A DNA stretch of 64,000 bases from Streptomyces radicis (GCF_003626575.1 NZ_RBDY01000024.1:1-64000); one strand, 5' to 3'; shown: positions 15,493-24,699, counted from the stretch's first letter. Made by a program: numbers and translations. The notes: generated by a model not told the origin, from the letters alone.

Positions 15493-17022
15493 CTACAAGA
15501 AGGTGCCCGACGCGAAGGTGAGGATGATCTGCGGAGCACCCGAGAGGATCGCGCCGACGGCCGCGGTCAGCGCGATCGCCCCGGTCAGCGGCGCCGCGGG
15601 GCGCATGCCCACCCGCGACGCGCCCCCCGGCTCCGCCCTGAACAGCACCGCGGTCCAGCGCAGGTAGTAGTAGAGCGCGATGGCCACGTTGAGCGCCATC
15701 ACCACCGCGAGCACCCCGAGCCCCGCGTCGACCGCCGACTCGAAGACCGCGACCTTGGCGAACAGCCCGATCACGCCGGGCGGCAGCCCCGCCAGGCACA
15801 GCAGGAAGAACGCCAGCGCCAGCGCCGCGAACGGCTGCCGCGCCCACAACCCCCCGTAGTCCGCGATCCGATGGGCCCTGGCGTGCCGCGCCACATGGGC
15901 GGCCACGGCGAACGCGCCCAGGTTCACCGCCCCGTACATCAGCGCGTAGGCGACCGCCGTGCCCACCGCGCCCTCGTCCGTGTACGCGGCGGCGGCGAGC
16001 GGCACCAGCAGATAGCCCGCCTGCCCGACCGACGACCAGGCGAGCAGCCGTATCGCGCTGTGCGGCGCCTCGGGGTCGGTGCGCAGGGCCGCGACGTTGC
16101 CCGCGGTCATGGTCAGCCCGGCGAGCACCGCGAGCGCCGGGCCCCACAGGTCGCCATGGCCGGGGAACGCCCCGCTGGTGACCAGCGCGAGACCGGCGAG
16201 CCCCGCCGTCTTGCCGACCACCGACAGATACGCGGCGACCGGCAGCGGGGCGCCGAGATAGGTCTCGGGCACCCAGAAGTGGAACGGCACCGCCGCCACC
16301 TTGAACGCGAACGCGACCAGCGTCAGCACCACGCCCGCCTCGGCGAGCGTGGCGAGCCCGGGGTCGGCCGCGGGCAGCTGTTCGGCGATCTCGGCCAGGT
16401 GGAGGCTGCCCGCGCCCGCGTACACGAAGCTGATCCCGAGCAGCCCCACCGCGGTCGCGGTGATCGAGGCGAGGAAGAACTTGAGCGCGGCCTCGGGCCC
16501 GGCGTTCCGCACGGGCGCCCCCGCCCGCCGCAGCCCCACCAGGGCGTACGCGGGCAGCGTGGTCACCTCGAGGGCGATCACCAGCGTGGCCAGGTCGCGC
16601 GCCGCGGGCAGCAGCGCGGCGCCCGACGCGGAGCAGAGCAGCAGGAACCAGAACTCCCCGCTTGGCGGCGCCTGTTCGCCGTCCTCGCCCTCGTCGTCCC
16701 GCTCCCCCGAGCCCGGCAGCGAGAGCAGCGCCGCGAGGAACGCCCCGGCCAGCACCAGCAGTTGGACGATCACGGCGAAACGGTCGGCGCTGTAGGAGCA
16801 GAGCCCCGCGTCGCCCGGCAGGCAGAACGTGGCGCGGTCGCCGTCGCGCAGCGGCACCAGCGCGAGCGCGGCGAGCGCGAGGCCGCCCACCGCGAGCCAC
16901 CCGAGGACCGCCTTGCGCGCGGCGGGCAGGAAGAGGTCGGTGACCAGCACGGCCACGGCGGCCACCGCGGCGATCAGGGGCGGGGCGAAGACGGCCCACT
17001 CGACGGACTGGACGAGGTTCAT
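15493..17022 (-). CDS. nuoN2: NADH-quinone oxidoreductase subunit N (second cluster)
   Basis: The 509-residue, strongly hydrophobic protein is an antiporter-like proton-pumping subunit of complex I. Diagnostic stretches are ALKFFLASITATAVGLLGIS, VAAVPFHFWVPETYLGAPLP with the conserved Lys before it (FAFKVAAVP), and IRLLAWSSVGQAGYLLV. It is the last gene of the partial nuo operon. Its ATG overlaps the nuoM2 stop as ATGA. A paralogue with the same role lies at 43257-44864. Confidence 0.92.
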   Translation of the reverse strand: MNLVQSVEWAVFAPPLIAAVAAVAVLVTDLFLPAARKAVLGWLAVGGLALAALALVPLRDGDRATFCLPGDAGLCSYSADRFAVIVQLLVLAGAFLAALLSLPGSGERDDEGEDGEQAPPSGEFWFLLLCSASGAALLPAARDLATLVIALEVTTLPAYALVGLRRAGAPVRNAGPEAALKFFLASITATAVGLLGISFVYAGAGSLHLAEIAEQLPAADPGLATLAEAGVVLTLVAFAFKVAAVPFHFWVPETYLGAPLPVAAYLSVVGKTAGLAGLALVTSGAFPGHGDLWGPALAVLAGLTMTAGNVAALRTDPEAPHSAIRLLAWSSVGQAGYLLVPLAAAAYTDEGAVGTAVAYALMYGAVNLGAFAVAAHVARHARAHRIADYGGLWARQPFAALALAFFLLCLAGLPPGVIGLFAKVAVFESAVDAGLGVLAVVMALNVAIALYYYLRWTAVLFRAEPGGASRVGMRPAAPLTGAIALTAAVGAILSGAPQIILTFASGTFL

Positions 17023-18602
17023 CGGACGGCTCCCGGCAGGAGGTGCTGCACGGCGGGATCGGTCAGGTCGAGCAGCACGGCGGGCCAGAGCCCGGCCAGC
17101 AGCGTGAGCACCACGAGGGGCGCGAAGGCGGCGTACTCATGTGCGCGCAGATCGGGAAGCGCGCCCTCGACGTCCCCGGCGCCCCCGGCACCCTCCACTC
17201 CCCCGGCGCGCTCCCCCGGCGCGTCCCCCATACACACGCGCCGCACCACGAGCAGCAGATACGCGGCCGTGAGCAACGTGCCGAACGCCGCGATCGCCGT
17301 ATAGGTGAGGAACGCGGGCCTGCTCAGCCCGTCGGCCGGGTGGAACGCGCCGAGCAGCGCGAGGAGTTCGCCCCAGAAGCCCGCGAGCCCCGGCAGCCCG
17401 AGCGACGCGACCGCGGCGAACGCCAGCAGCCCCCCGAACCGCGGCGTCCGCCCGTACAGCGCCGCTCCCCCGCCCCCCGCGAGCCCGTCGAGATCGGTGG
17501 TCCCCGTCCGCTCCTTCAGCGCTCCCACCAGGAAGAACAGCAGCCCGGTGATGAGCCCGTGGGCGACGTTCGCGAAGAGCGCGCCGTTGACCCCCGTCGC
17601 GGTCAGCGTGGATATGCCGAGCAGGACGAAGCCCATGTGCCCCACGGACGAGTACGCGATCAGCCGCTTGAGGTCGCCGCCGGCCCCGCGCCGCACGAGG
17701 GCCAGGCACGCGAGCGACCCGTAGACGATCCCGGTCACGGCGAACGCGCCCAGGTAGGGGGCGAACGTCTCCATCCCCTCGGGCGCCATCGGCAGGGCGA
17801 TCCGCACGAGGCCGTAGGTGCCCATCTTCAGCAGCACCCCGGCGAGCAGCACCGAGCCCGCGGTCGGCGCCGCGGTGTGCGCGTCGGGCAGCCAGCTGTG
17901 CAGCGGCCACATCGGCGTCTTGACCGCGAGCCCCAGCCCGATGGCCAGCACGGCGACGACCTGGGTGGCGTGGCTGAGCCCGGCGCCGTCGGCCTCGGCG
18001 AGCGCCACCATGTCGAACGTTCCGCCGCGCACGCCGATCAGCAGCAGCCCGAGCAGCATCACCACCGAGCCGGTCACCGTGAACAGCACGAAGCGCCACG
18101 CCGCCGCCTCCCGGCCCGCGCCGCCCCAGCGCGCGATGAGGAAGTACATCGGCACCAGGACCATCTCGAACGCCAGGAAGAACAGCACGAGATCGAGCAC
18201 GGCGAACGTCGCGAGCGTGCCCGCCTCGAGCAGCAGCATCAGCGCGGTGAACGCCGCGGGCCTCGGCCCCTCAGGCGGCCTGACCAGCGTGTACAGCGCG
18301 CACAGGAACGTCAGCAGCGCGGTCAGCACGACGAGCGGCAGCGAGATCCCGTCCACCCCGAAGTGCAGCCGCACCCCGAGCGCCGGGATCCATGGCACGT
18401 CGCTCTCGGCCTGCACCGCGGCCGGGTCGTCGTGGTCGAACGCGGCCGCGAGGACGAGCGTTCCCGCCAGGACCGCGCCCGTGACCGCGACGCCCGCCCA
18501 GGCCGGGACGCGGGGCAGCAGCACCGCGGCGGCGCCCAGCAGCGGGAGCGCGATGAGCGCGACGAGAAGCACCTGCATGGTGGTGTCGTTCAGCGTGATC
18601 AT
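17019..18602 (-). CDS. nuoM2: NADH-quinone oxidoreductase subunit M (second cluster)
   Basis: The 527-residue protein with about 14 membrane helices is of the antiporter-like family. Typical are the conserved Glu in LAFEMVLVPMYFLIARWGG, AVKTPMWPLHSWLPDAHTAA and KRLIAYSSVGHMGFVLLG. It would translocate protons in the membrane arm. It lies three bases after nuoL2 and overlaps nuoN2. The penultimate region (GDAPGERAGGVEGAGGAGDV) is a low-complexity insertion near the C-terminus. Confidence 0.93.
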   Translation of the reverse strand: MITLNDTTMQVLLVALIALPLLGAAAVLLPRVPAWAGVAVTGAVLAGTLVLAAAFDHDDPAAVQAESDVPWIPALGVRLHFGVDGISLPLVVLTALLTFLCALYTLVRPPEGPRPAAFTALMLLLEAGTLATFAVLDLVLFFLAFEMVLVPMYFLIARWGGAGREAAAWRFVLFTVTGSVVMLLGLLLIGVRGGTFDMVALAEADGAGLSHATQVVAVLAIGLGLAVKTPMWPLHSWLPDAHTAAPTAGSVLLAGVLLKMGTYGLVRIALPMAPEGMETFAPYLGAFAVTGIVYGSLACLALVRRGAGGDLKRLIAYSSVGHMGFVLLGISTLTATGVNGALFANVAHGLITGLLFFLVGALKERTGTTDLDGLAGGGGAALYGRTPRFGGLLAFAAVASLGLPGLAGFWGELLALLGAFHPADGLSRPAFLTYTAIAAFGTLLTAAYLLLVVRRVCMGDAPGERAGGVEGAGGAGDVEGALPDLRAHEYAAFAPLVVLTLLAGLWPAVLLDLTDPAVQHLLPGAVR

Positions 18603-18605
18603 CGG

Positions 18606-20516
18606 TCAGTCTCCGGCGGCGAGGACGGCGGCGACGGCCAGGACCAGGGCTCCCGAGGCCATCACGCTGAGATAGGTCTGCACGTTGCCCGTCTGCGCGC
18701 GCCGGGTCAGCGCGCCGAGCAGCCCGGGCGCGCCCGCGGCGCCGCGCACATAGGTCTCGACGACGGTGGCGTCGAGGAAGCGGACCAGTCGCGCCGCGGC
18801 GCGCACGGGCCGCACGAACGCCGCCGCGTAGAGCGCGTCGAGGCGGAACCCCTCCTCCGCGGGCCCGTGCAGCGGCCCGAGCAGGCTGGGCGCGGGGTCG
18901 ACGGGCCCGTCGCCCTCATAGGCGCGGCGCCAGGCGGCGTAGGTGACGACCCCGCCGAGCAGCGCGGCGCCCGTGGCCAGCACCGAGGTGGTGAGCGTCG
19001 GGGCGAGGTCGCCGTCGTCGAACCACTCGGGCAGCACCCGGTAGCCGAGCCCGAGCAGCACGGTGGGCACGGCCAACAGCCAGAGGACGGCGGAGAGTTG
19101 GGGGCCCGTCTGATGCCCGGGCGGGACCGGCTCGGTGCGGGCGGCGACCGGGTCGTGGAAGGCGACGAGCCACAGCCTGGCCGCGTAGGCGGCGGTCAGC
19201 AGCGCGGCGGCCAGGCCCGCGGTGAGCACGATCCAGCCCGCGGCGGCGGGGATGCCGTGCTCGGGGTCGAACGCGGCGTGCTCGGCCGCGCCGATGACGG
19301 CCTCCTTGGAGAAGAAGCCGGAGAAGGGGGGTATCGCGGCCAGCGCGAGCAGCCCGACCGTCATCGTCCAGTAGGCGTCGGGCGCACGGCCCTTGAGCCC
19401 GCGCATGCGCGACATGGCGGCGAGCGACCCGGTGCCCGCGGTGTGGATCAGCACGCCGGCGGCCAGGAAGAGCAGCGCCTTGAACGCGCCGTGCGTGAGC
19501 AGGTGGAACACCGCCGCCTCGCGGTCGGCGACGGCCAAGGCACCGGTCATGAAGCCGAGTTGGCCGATGGTCGAGTAGGCGAGCACGCGCTTGATGTCGT
19601 CCTGGGCGAGGGCGGCGAGCGCGGAGCCCAGCATGGTGAGCGCGGCGACGGCCGCGAGGACCACGAGCGCGGCGGCCGACGACGCGAAGACGGGCAGCAG
19701 CCTGGCGATGAAGTAGACGCCGGCGGCGACCATCGTGGCGGCGTGGATCAGCGCGGAGACCGGCGTCGGGCCCGCCATCGCGTCGGGCAGCCACGTGTGC
19801 AGCGGCACCTGCGCGGACTTGCCCGCCACCCCGGCGAGCAGCAGCAGCGCGATCAGCGTGGGGTGGTCGAGCGTGGTGGGCGACAGGGTGGAGGTCAGCC
19901 CTGCGGCGATGTCGCTGATCCGGAACGTCTGAGCGTCGGCGGCGAGCGCCAGGATGCCGATGACGAACGGCACATCGCCCAGCTTGGTGACCAGGAACGC
20001 CTTGATCGAGGCGGCCCGCGCCGCGGGCGTCTCCCAGTGGTGGCCGACCAGGAAGTAGGAGCAGATGCCCATGGTCTCCCAGCCGACGAGCAGCACCACC
20101 AGGTCGTCGGTGTAGACGACGAGCAGCATGGCGGCGGTGAAGAGGGAGACCAGCGCGGCGTACGAGGGGTAGCGGGGGTCGTCGCGCAGGTAGCCGGTGG
20201 AGTAGATCTGCACGCACGAGGCGACGACGGCCACCAGCACGGCCACCAGCACGGCGAACCCGTCGAGGTGCAGGGCGAGCTCGATGGGCAGCGCGTCGTT
20301 GCCCGTGGGCGCGAGCCGCGTGGCCGCCTCGACGGGCTCGCCGCCGTCCTGCCGGACCGCGACCAGGACGGCGAACGCCGCCGAGGCGAGCGTGGGCAGC
20401 ACGGCGAGCGGCCTGACGAAGCCGGGGGCGCGGCGCCCGCCGAGCAGGATGAGCGCCGCCGCGGCGAAGGGCAGCAGCGGAACGAGAACGGCCGCTGTCG
20501 TGGTGTTCAAGAACAC
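18606..20516 (-). CDS. nuoL2: NADH-quinone oxidoreductase subunit L (second cluster)
   Basis: The 636-residue protein has the long NuoL architecture: an antiporter-like core (VGWETMGICSYFLVGHHWET, GKSAQVPLHTWLPDAMAGPT, KRVLAYSTIGQLGFM) and a C-terminal extension that should form the lateral helix. Conserved Lys and Glu residues of the proton channel are present. It starts ATG-TTC-TTG 18 bp before which nuoK2 ends. It is the distal proton-pumping subunit. Confidence 0.94.
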   Translation of the reverse strand: MFLNTTTAAVLVPLLPFAAAALILLGGRRAPGFVRPLAVLPTLASAAFAVLVAVRQDGGEPVEAATRLAPTGNDALPIELALHLDGFAVLVAVLVAVVASCVQIYSTGYLRDDPRYPSYAALVSLFTAAMLLVVYTDDLVVLLVGWETMGICSYFLVGHHWETPAARAASIKAFLVTKLGDVPFVIGILALAADAQTFRISDIAAGLTSTLSPTTLDHPTLIALLLLAGVAGKSAQVPLHTWLPDAMAGPTPVSALIHAATMVAAGVYFIARLLPVFASSAAALVVLAAVAALTMLGSALAALAQDDIKRVLAYSTIGQLGFMTGALAVADREAAVFHLLTHGAFKALLFLAAGVLIHTAGTGSLAAMSRMRGLKGRAPDAYWTMTVGLLALAAIPPFSGFFSKEAVIGAAEHAAFDPEHGIPAAAGWIVLTAGLAAALLTAAYAARLWLVAFHDPVAARTEPVPPGHQTGPQLSAVLWLLAVPTVLLGLGYRVLPEWFDDGDLAPTLTTSVLATGAALLGGVVTYAAWRRAYEGDGPVDPAPSLLGPLHGPAEEGFRLDALYAAAFVRPVRAAARLVRFLDATVVETYVRGAAGAPGLLGALTRRAQTGNVQTYLSVMASGALVLAVAAVLAAGD

Positions 20517-20534
20517 TCCTCGTGCACTTCTCGC

Positions 20535-20948
20535 TCAGTTGGGCGCTGACTTGGGCGCTGCTTCTGTCGCTGCTTCGGTCGCTGTCCCGGTCACGGAACG
20601 GTCGTCCTCGATCGGATCCTGATCGTCGCCCCCGCCCCCGCCGCCCTCGCGCAGCCCGGTCAGCCGGTCCACCGCGGAGACGCCACGGTCGCGGTACACA
20701 AGGAGGACGATGGCGAGCCCGATGCCGATCTCCGCGGCGGAGAGGGCGATCAGGAAGAGCGTGAAGACCTGTCCCGAGTGGACGCTGTCGCGCAGCCACA
20801 CGTCGAACGCGACGAGGTTGAGGCTCACGGCGGCCAGCATCAGCTCGACCGACATCAGCAGCAGGATGGCGTTCCTGCGGGCCAGCACGCCGTAGACGCC
20901 GACGCTGAACAGCAGCGCGGACAGCACGGCCGGGTAGACGAGATGCAT
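20535..20948 (-). CDS. nuoK2: NADH-quinone oxidoreductase subunit K (second cluster)
   Basis: The protein has 137 residues. The first 100 match NuoK, with three membrane helices and the conserved glutamates in LMSVELMLAAVSLNLVAF and SAAEIGIGLAIVLLVYR. The last 37 residues form an acidic, Gly-rich tail (EGGGGGGDDQDPIEDD) not found in the paralogue at 48492-48791, which has 99 residues. The start overlaps the nuoJ2 stop (TGATG). Confidence 0.93.
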   Translation of the reverse strand: MHLVYPAVLSALLFSVGVYGVLARRNAILLLMSVELMLAAVSLNLVAFDVWLRDSVHSGQVFTLFLIALSAAEIGIGLAIVLLVYRDRGVSAVDRLTGLREGGGGGGDDQDPIEDDRSVTGTATEAATEAAPKSAPN

Positions 20949-21496
20949 CAGGAACCCCCGTTCCCCTGGGCGTTCCCGCGCCGCCTGGAGAGCACGATGG
21001 CGCCGACCAGCGCCGCGAGCAGCAGCACGGACAGCGCCTCGAAGGGCAGCACCCACACGCGGAAGAGGCTGTCGCCGATCTGGTCCGACGTGCCGTGCGG
21101 GGTCTCCAGGTCGATCCAGGCGGTGCGGAACGCGTCCACCACGAGCGTCACCAGCGTCGCGGCCGAGGCGAGGGAGACGACCAGCGCGACCGGTCTGTTC
21201 CGGCCGTCCGCCTCGGGCGAGGGGCCGATGGGCGCCTTGGTGAGCATCAGCCCGAACAGCAGCAGCACGACGACCGAGCCCAGGTAGATCAGCACCTGCA
21301 CCCAGGCGACGAACTCGGCGGTCAGCAGCAGGTACTGGACGGCGAGGCCGCCCAGCGCGACGACGAGCCACAGCGCGGCGTGCACGAGCTGCCTGCTGGT
21401 GACGCACAGCACCGCGGCGCCGAGTATGACGAGCCCTGTCAGGACGAAGACGATCTCCTGGCCCGAAGGCGAGAGGTAGCCGTTGCCGCCGCTCAC
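20948..21496 (-). CDS. nuoJ2: NADH-quinone oxidoreductase subunit J (second cluster)
   Basis: The 182-residue protein has five membrane helices, with the NuoJ signature AEFVAWVQVLIYLGSVVVLL containing the pi-bulge region of helix 3. NuoJ links the quinone site to the antiporter subunits. It is shorter than the main-operon copy (321 residues) because it lacks the long C-terminal extension. It overlaps nuoI2 by four bases. Confidence 0.92.
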   Translation of the reverse strand: MSGGNGYLSPSGQEIVFVLTGLVILGAAVLCVTSRQLVHAALWLVVALGGLAVQYLLLTAEFVAWVQVLIYLGSVVVLLLFGLMLTKAPIGPSPEADGRNRPVALVVSLASAATLVTLVVDAFRTAWIDLETPHGTSDQIGDSLFRVWVLPFEALSVLLLAALVGAIVLSRRRGNAQGNGGS

Positions 21497-22053
21497 GCGC
21501 CCTCCCCGGACACGGTCCGGCGCTCGACCGCCTTGGGCTCGGCGGCCCCGCGCTCGACGGCCTTGCGCGCCGCGGCGACCTCCTTGGGCTCATCGGCCGC
21601 CGCGTCGAGCGGCGGCGGCTCGGGCACGGTCCACATCCACTCCCGCAGCCGGTCCCGCTCATGGGTCAGCTCATGGATGTCGGTCTCCGCGTACTCGAAT
21701 TCCGGCGACCAGAAAAGGGCGTCGAACGGGCAGACCTCGACACAGATCCCGCAGTACATGCACAGCGAGAAGTCGATGGCGAACCGGTCCAGAACGTTTC
21801 TGCTGCGCTCCCGCCCTCCCGGGGCGGCGGGCGGCAGGGTCTCCTTGTGCGAGTCGATGTAGATGCACCAGTCGGGGCACTCGCGGGCGCACAGCATGCA
21901 GACCGTGCAGTTCTCCTCGAACAGCGCGATCACGCCCCGGCTGCGCGGCGGCAGCTCCGGCTGATGCTCGGGGTACTGCCGGGTGACCGCACGCCGCGTC
22001 ATCGCGCGGAAGGTGACGGCAAGACCCTTGGCGAGCCCGGATCCCAGGCTCAT
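21493..22053 (-). CDS. nuoI2: NADH-quinone oxidoreductase subunit I (second cluster)
   Basis: The 186-residue ferredoxin-like subunit has two complete [4Fe-4S] motifs, CTVCMLCARECP and CMYCGICVEVCP, which carry clusters N6a and N6b. The C-terminal 50 residues are a charged, Ala/Glu-rich tail. The start ATG overlaps the nuoH2 stop (TGATG). In complex I it passes electrons from NuoG to NuoB. In this cluster no NuoG is encoded, so its electron donor is open. Confidence 0.94.
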   Translation of the reverse strand: MSLGSGLAKGLAVTFRAMTRRAVTRQYPEHQPELPPRSRGVIALFEENCTVCMLCARECPDWCIYIDSHKETLPPAAPGGRERSRNVLDRFAIDFSLCMYCGICVEVCPFDALFWSPEFEYAETDIHELTHERDRLREWMWTVPEPPPLDAAADEPKEVAAARKAVERGAAEPKAVERRTVSGEGA

Positions 22054-23009
22054 CAAATCACCACCTTGAGGGTTCCGGTCAGCGCGATCTGGGCCAGCGC
22101 CAGCGGGACGAGCACGGTCCAGGCGAACTTCTGGATCTGGTCGGCGCGCAGCCGCGGCCACGCCACCCGCGCCCAGATCACCAGGAAGCACAGCGCGGCG
22201 GTCTTCAGCAGCGTCCACAGCCAGCCGAGCTGGTCGGCGAAGGGCCCGTGCCAGCCGCCGAGGAAGAGCACGGCGGTCAGCGCCGAGAGCACCACGATGC
22301 CCGCGTACTCGGCGAGCAGGAAGAACGCGAACCGCAGCCCCGAGTACTCGGTGTACGCGCCGAAGACGATCTCCTCGGCGGCGATCGGCGCGTCGAACGG
22401 CGGGCGTTGCAGCTCGGCGAGGCCCGCGGTGAAGAAGACGAACGCGCCCACCAGCTGCCAGGGCACCCACCACCAGCTGAACTCGTCGAGGATGCCGGTC
22501 AGGCTCAGGGTCCCCGCGGCCATGGCGACCGAGGCGGCGGACAGCAGCAGCGGCAGCTCGTACGCCATGAGCTGCGCGGCGGTGCGCAACCCGCCGAGCA
22601 GCGAGTACTTGTTGGCCGATGCCCAGCCGCCCATGAGCGAGCCGAGCACCCCGACGCCGAGAACGGCCAGCACGAAGAACACCCCGGCGTCGACCACCTG
22701 GCCGACCATGCCGTCGGGCCCGAACGGGATGGCGATCAGCACCACGAGGTAGGGGATCAGCGCGACGGCGGGCGCCAGCTGGAAGACACGGCGGTCGGCG
22801 CCCGCCGGGACCGTGTCCTCCTTCTGCGCGAACTTCACGCCGTCGGCGACCAGTTGGGCCCAGCCATGGAAGCCGCCCGCGTGCATGGGGCCGACGCGGC
22901 CCTGCATGTGCGCCATCACCTTGTGCTCGCCCTGGCCGACCAGGAGCGGCAGCAGCAGGAACGCCATCAGCACGGCGAGCACCCGCACGGCGACGTCGAG
23001 CGCGTCCAT
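22053..23009 (-). CDS. nuoH2: NADH-quinone oxidoreductase subunit H (second cluster)
   Basis: The 318-residue protein has eight membrane helices with the NuoH signatures GRVGPMHAGGFHGWAQLVAD and ELQRPPFDAPIAAEEIVFG, then YTEYSGLRFAFFLLAEYAG. It builds the quinone-binding chamber together with NuoB and NuoD in complex I. Its usual partner NuoD is not encoded in this cluster. It is shorter than the main copy (456 residues) because it lacks the Pro-rich C-terminal tail. Its start overlaps the nuoC2 stop (TGATG). Confidence 0.93.
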   Translation of the reverse strand: MDALDVAVRVLAVLMAFLLLPLLVGQGEHKVMAHMQGRVGPMHAGGFHGWAQLVADGVKFAQKEDTVPAGADRRVFQLAPAVALIPYLVVLIAIPFGPDGMVGQVVDAGVFFVLAVLGVGVLGSLMGGWASANKYSLLGGLRTAAQLMAYELPLLLSAASVAMAAGTLSLTGILDEFSWWWVPWQLVGAFVFFTAGLAELQRPPFDAPIAAEEIVFGAYTEYSGLRFAFFLLAEYAGIVVLSALTAVLFLGGWHGPFADQLGWLWTLLKTAALCFLVIWARVAWPRLRADQIQKFAWTVLVPLALAQIALTGTLKVVI

Positions 23010-23758
23010 CAGCGTTCGCCCCCCTCGTCAGGCGCGTCGCCCTCGGCGCGATCCGGCGCGTCGCCCCGGGCGCGGGGGGCGCGTTGACTCGCCGAGCCCT
23101 CGCCCGCCGAGCGGTTGCGCCGGGGCGCACGCCGCTCGGCGCCCGCGCCGGCGCCCGCCGCACGGGCCCGGCGCGCGGGCGCCGGGGGCAACTGGCCCTT
23201 GAGCGGCCCCCACTCGTTCGGATCCGGCACGCCGGGCGGCAGCGTCTGGCGGCGCTTGGGCCCGCCGTGCTCCGACTCCCCCGGCTCCTTGGCGCCCGGC
23301 CACGCCTTGACGACGCGGGAGGCCAGCACGAAGTCCTTGCGCAGCGGATGCCCCTCGAACGCGTCGGGCAGCAGCAGCGGCGTCAGCCCGGGGTGCCCGG
23401 GGAAGTCGACGCCGAACATCTCGTGCGTCTCCCGCTCGTGCCACGCCGCGCCCGCGTACACCCCGGTCGCCGTCGGCAGCGCGGGCGCCTCGTGCGGCAC
23501 GGTCGTCCGCAGCAGCAGGCGGCGCGGCGGGGCGCCGACGGCCACCACGTGCGCGCACACCAGGAAGCCGGTGCCCGGCTCGTCCACCGCGCTCAGCCAG
23601 TCGAAGAAGGCGCAGCCGAGCCGGTCCCGCGCGACCGTGAGGGCCGAGGTCCACGCCGCGGCGGGGACGTCGACCGTCAGCACGCCGTACGCCTCCGCGG
23701 CCTCCGCGCCCTCGCCGAACAGCTCGCCCGGCTCGTCGGGCAGCCAGCCCACCGTCAC
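23009..23758 (-). CDS. nuoC2: NADH-quinone oxidoreductase subunit C (second cluster)
   Basis: In the 249-residue product residues 1-160 are a NuoC domain (YAGAAWHERETHEMFGVDFP, FEGHPLRKDFVL). The remainder is an Arg/Ala-rich, probably disordered extension. NuoC is a peripheral-arm scaffold that normally contacts NuoD, and in many bacteria the two are fused. Here no NuoD sequence follows. The next gene is nuoH2. It overlaps nuoB2 by four bases. Confidence 0.9.
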   Translation of the reverse strand: MTVGWLPDEPGELFGEGAEAAEAYGVLTVDVPAAAWTSALTVARDRLGCAFFDWLSAVDEPGTGFLVCAHVVAVGAPPRRLLLRTTVPHEAPALPTATGVYAGAAWHERETHEMFGVDFPGHPGLTPLLLPDAFEGHPLRKDFVLASRVVKAWPGAKEPGESEHGGPKRRQTLPPGVPDPNEWGPLKGQLPPAPARRARAAGAGAGAERRAPRRNRSAGEGSASQRAPRARGDAPDRAEGDAPDEGGER

Positions 23759-24315
23759 CGGGCGTCCTCATCGGGGGCGACGAGCCCGCTGGTCAGCGCG
23801 GCGGGCGACGCGTAACGCCCGGGCACCGACTCGTTCGCGATCTTCTCCTGGAGCGTGAGGACGCCCTGGAGCAGCGCCTCGGGGCGCGGCGGGCAGCCCG
23901 GCACATAGACGTCGACGGGGATGATCTGGTCGACGCCCTTGGTGACCGTGTACGAATCCCAGTAGGGGCCACCGCAGTTGGAGCAGGCGCCGAACGAGAT
24001 CACATACTTGGGCTCCGGCATCTGCTCGTAGAGCCGTTTGACCGCGGGCGCCATCTTGTCGGTGACCGTGCCCGAGACCACCATGAGGTCGGCCTGCCGT
24101 GGCCCAGGCGCGAACGGGATCACGCCGAGCCTGATGAAGTCGTGGCGCGCCATCGAGGCCGCGATGAACTCGATCGCGCAGCAGGCGAGGCCGAAGTTGA
24201 ACACCCACAGGCTGTAGCGGCGGCCCCAGTTGAGCACGACCTTCATCGGCTCGGGAGCGAGCCGGGCCAGCGGCCCCAGCGCGGGCCCGGGTGACCGCAC
24301 GGGTCTCACGTCCAT
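23755..24315 (-). CDS. nuoB2: NADH-quinone oxidoreductase subunit B (second cluster)
   Basis: The 186-residue protein has all ligands for [4Fe-4S] cluster N2: the tandem Cys pair in FNFGLACCAIEF, Cys in SFGACSNCGGPYWD, and PGCPPRPEALLQG. The first 22 residues (RPVRSPGPALGPLARLAPEP) are an extension that may be trimmed if translation starts at the internal ATG (MKVVLNWG). It is more like group-4 hydrogenase-type small subunits in the SNCGG stretch than the main-operon NuoB, which reads VCASSGG. It would hand electrons to quinone. Confidence 0.92.
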   Translation of the reverse strand: MDVRPVRSPGPALGPLARLAPEPMKVVLNWGRRYSLWVFNFGLACCAIEFIAASMARHDFIRLGVIPFAPGPRQADLMVVSGTVTDKMAPAVKRLYEQMPEPKYVISFGACSNCGGPYWDSYTVTKGVDQIIPVDVYVPGCPPRPEALLQGVLTLQEKIANESVPGRYASPAALTSGLVAPDEDAR

Positions 24316-24327
24316 GTCACGTCCCAG

Positions 24328-24699
24328 TCACGTCCATGTGAGAACGCCCTTCTTCCAGGCGTAGAGCAGTCCGACGGTCAGGAATCCGAGGAAGACGAAC
24401 ATCTCCACCAGCGTCGTTCCGCCGAACCCGTCGGCGGCGAACACCGTGGCCCACGGGAAGAGGAACACCGAGTCCACGGCGAAGATCACATACAGGAACG
24501 CGTACACGTAGTACCGCACCTGGGTGTGCGCCCAGCCCTCGCCCACGGGGTCCACGCCGCACTCGTAGGTGAGCAGCTTCTCCTCGGTGGGCACCGTGGG
24601 CCGCAGCAGCGCGTTGGCGCCGAACGCGACCGTGACGAACAGCACACCGACCACCGCGACCAGTCCGACGACCGCGTAGCCGTGGAAGTAGTCGGGCAC
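24328..24699 (-). CDS. nuoA2: NADH-quinone oxidoreductase subunit A (second cluster)
   Basis: The GTG at 24697-24699, preceded by GGAGGC, gives 123 residues beginning PDYFHGYAVVGL; an ATG at 24759 lacks a binding site. Three membrane helices and the signature TYECGVDPVGEGW, then RYYVYAFLYVIFAVDSVFLFPW, identify NuoA. It is the first gene of the ten-gene partial operon. A divergent kinase gene starts about 190 bp away. Confidence 0.92.
   Translation of the reverse strand: MPDYFHGYAVVGLVAVVGVLFVTVAFGANALLRPTVPTEEKLLTYECGVDPVGEGWAHTQVRYYVYAFLYVIFAVDSVFLFPWATVFAADGFGGTTLVEMFVFLGFLTVGLLYAWKKGVLTWT

Noticed and set aside
17043..20549. Very long plus-strand open frame (1168 codons) opposite nuoL2-M2
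   Set aside because: Its translation is Arg/Gly/Gln/His-rich shadow sequence opposite well-conserved nuo genes; no domain or start signal.
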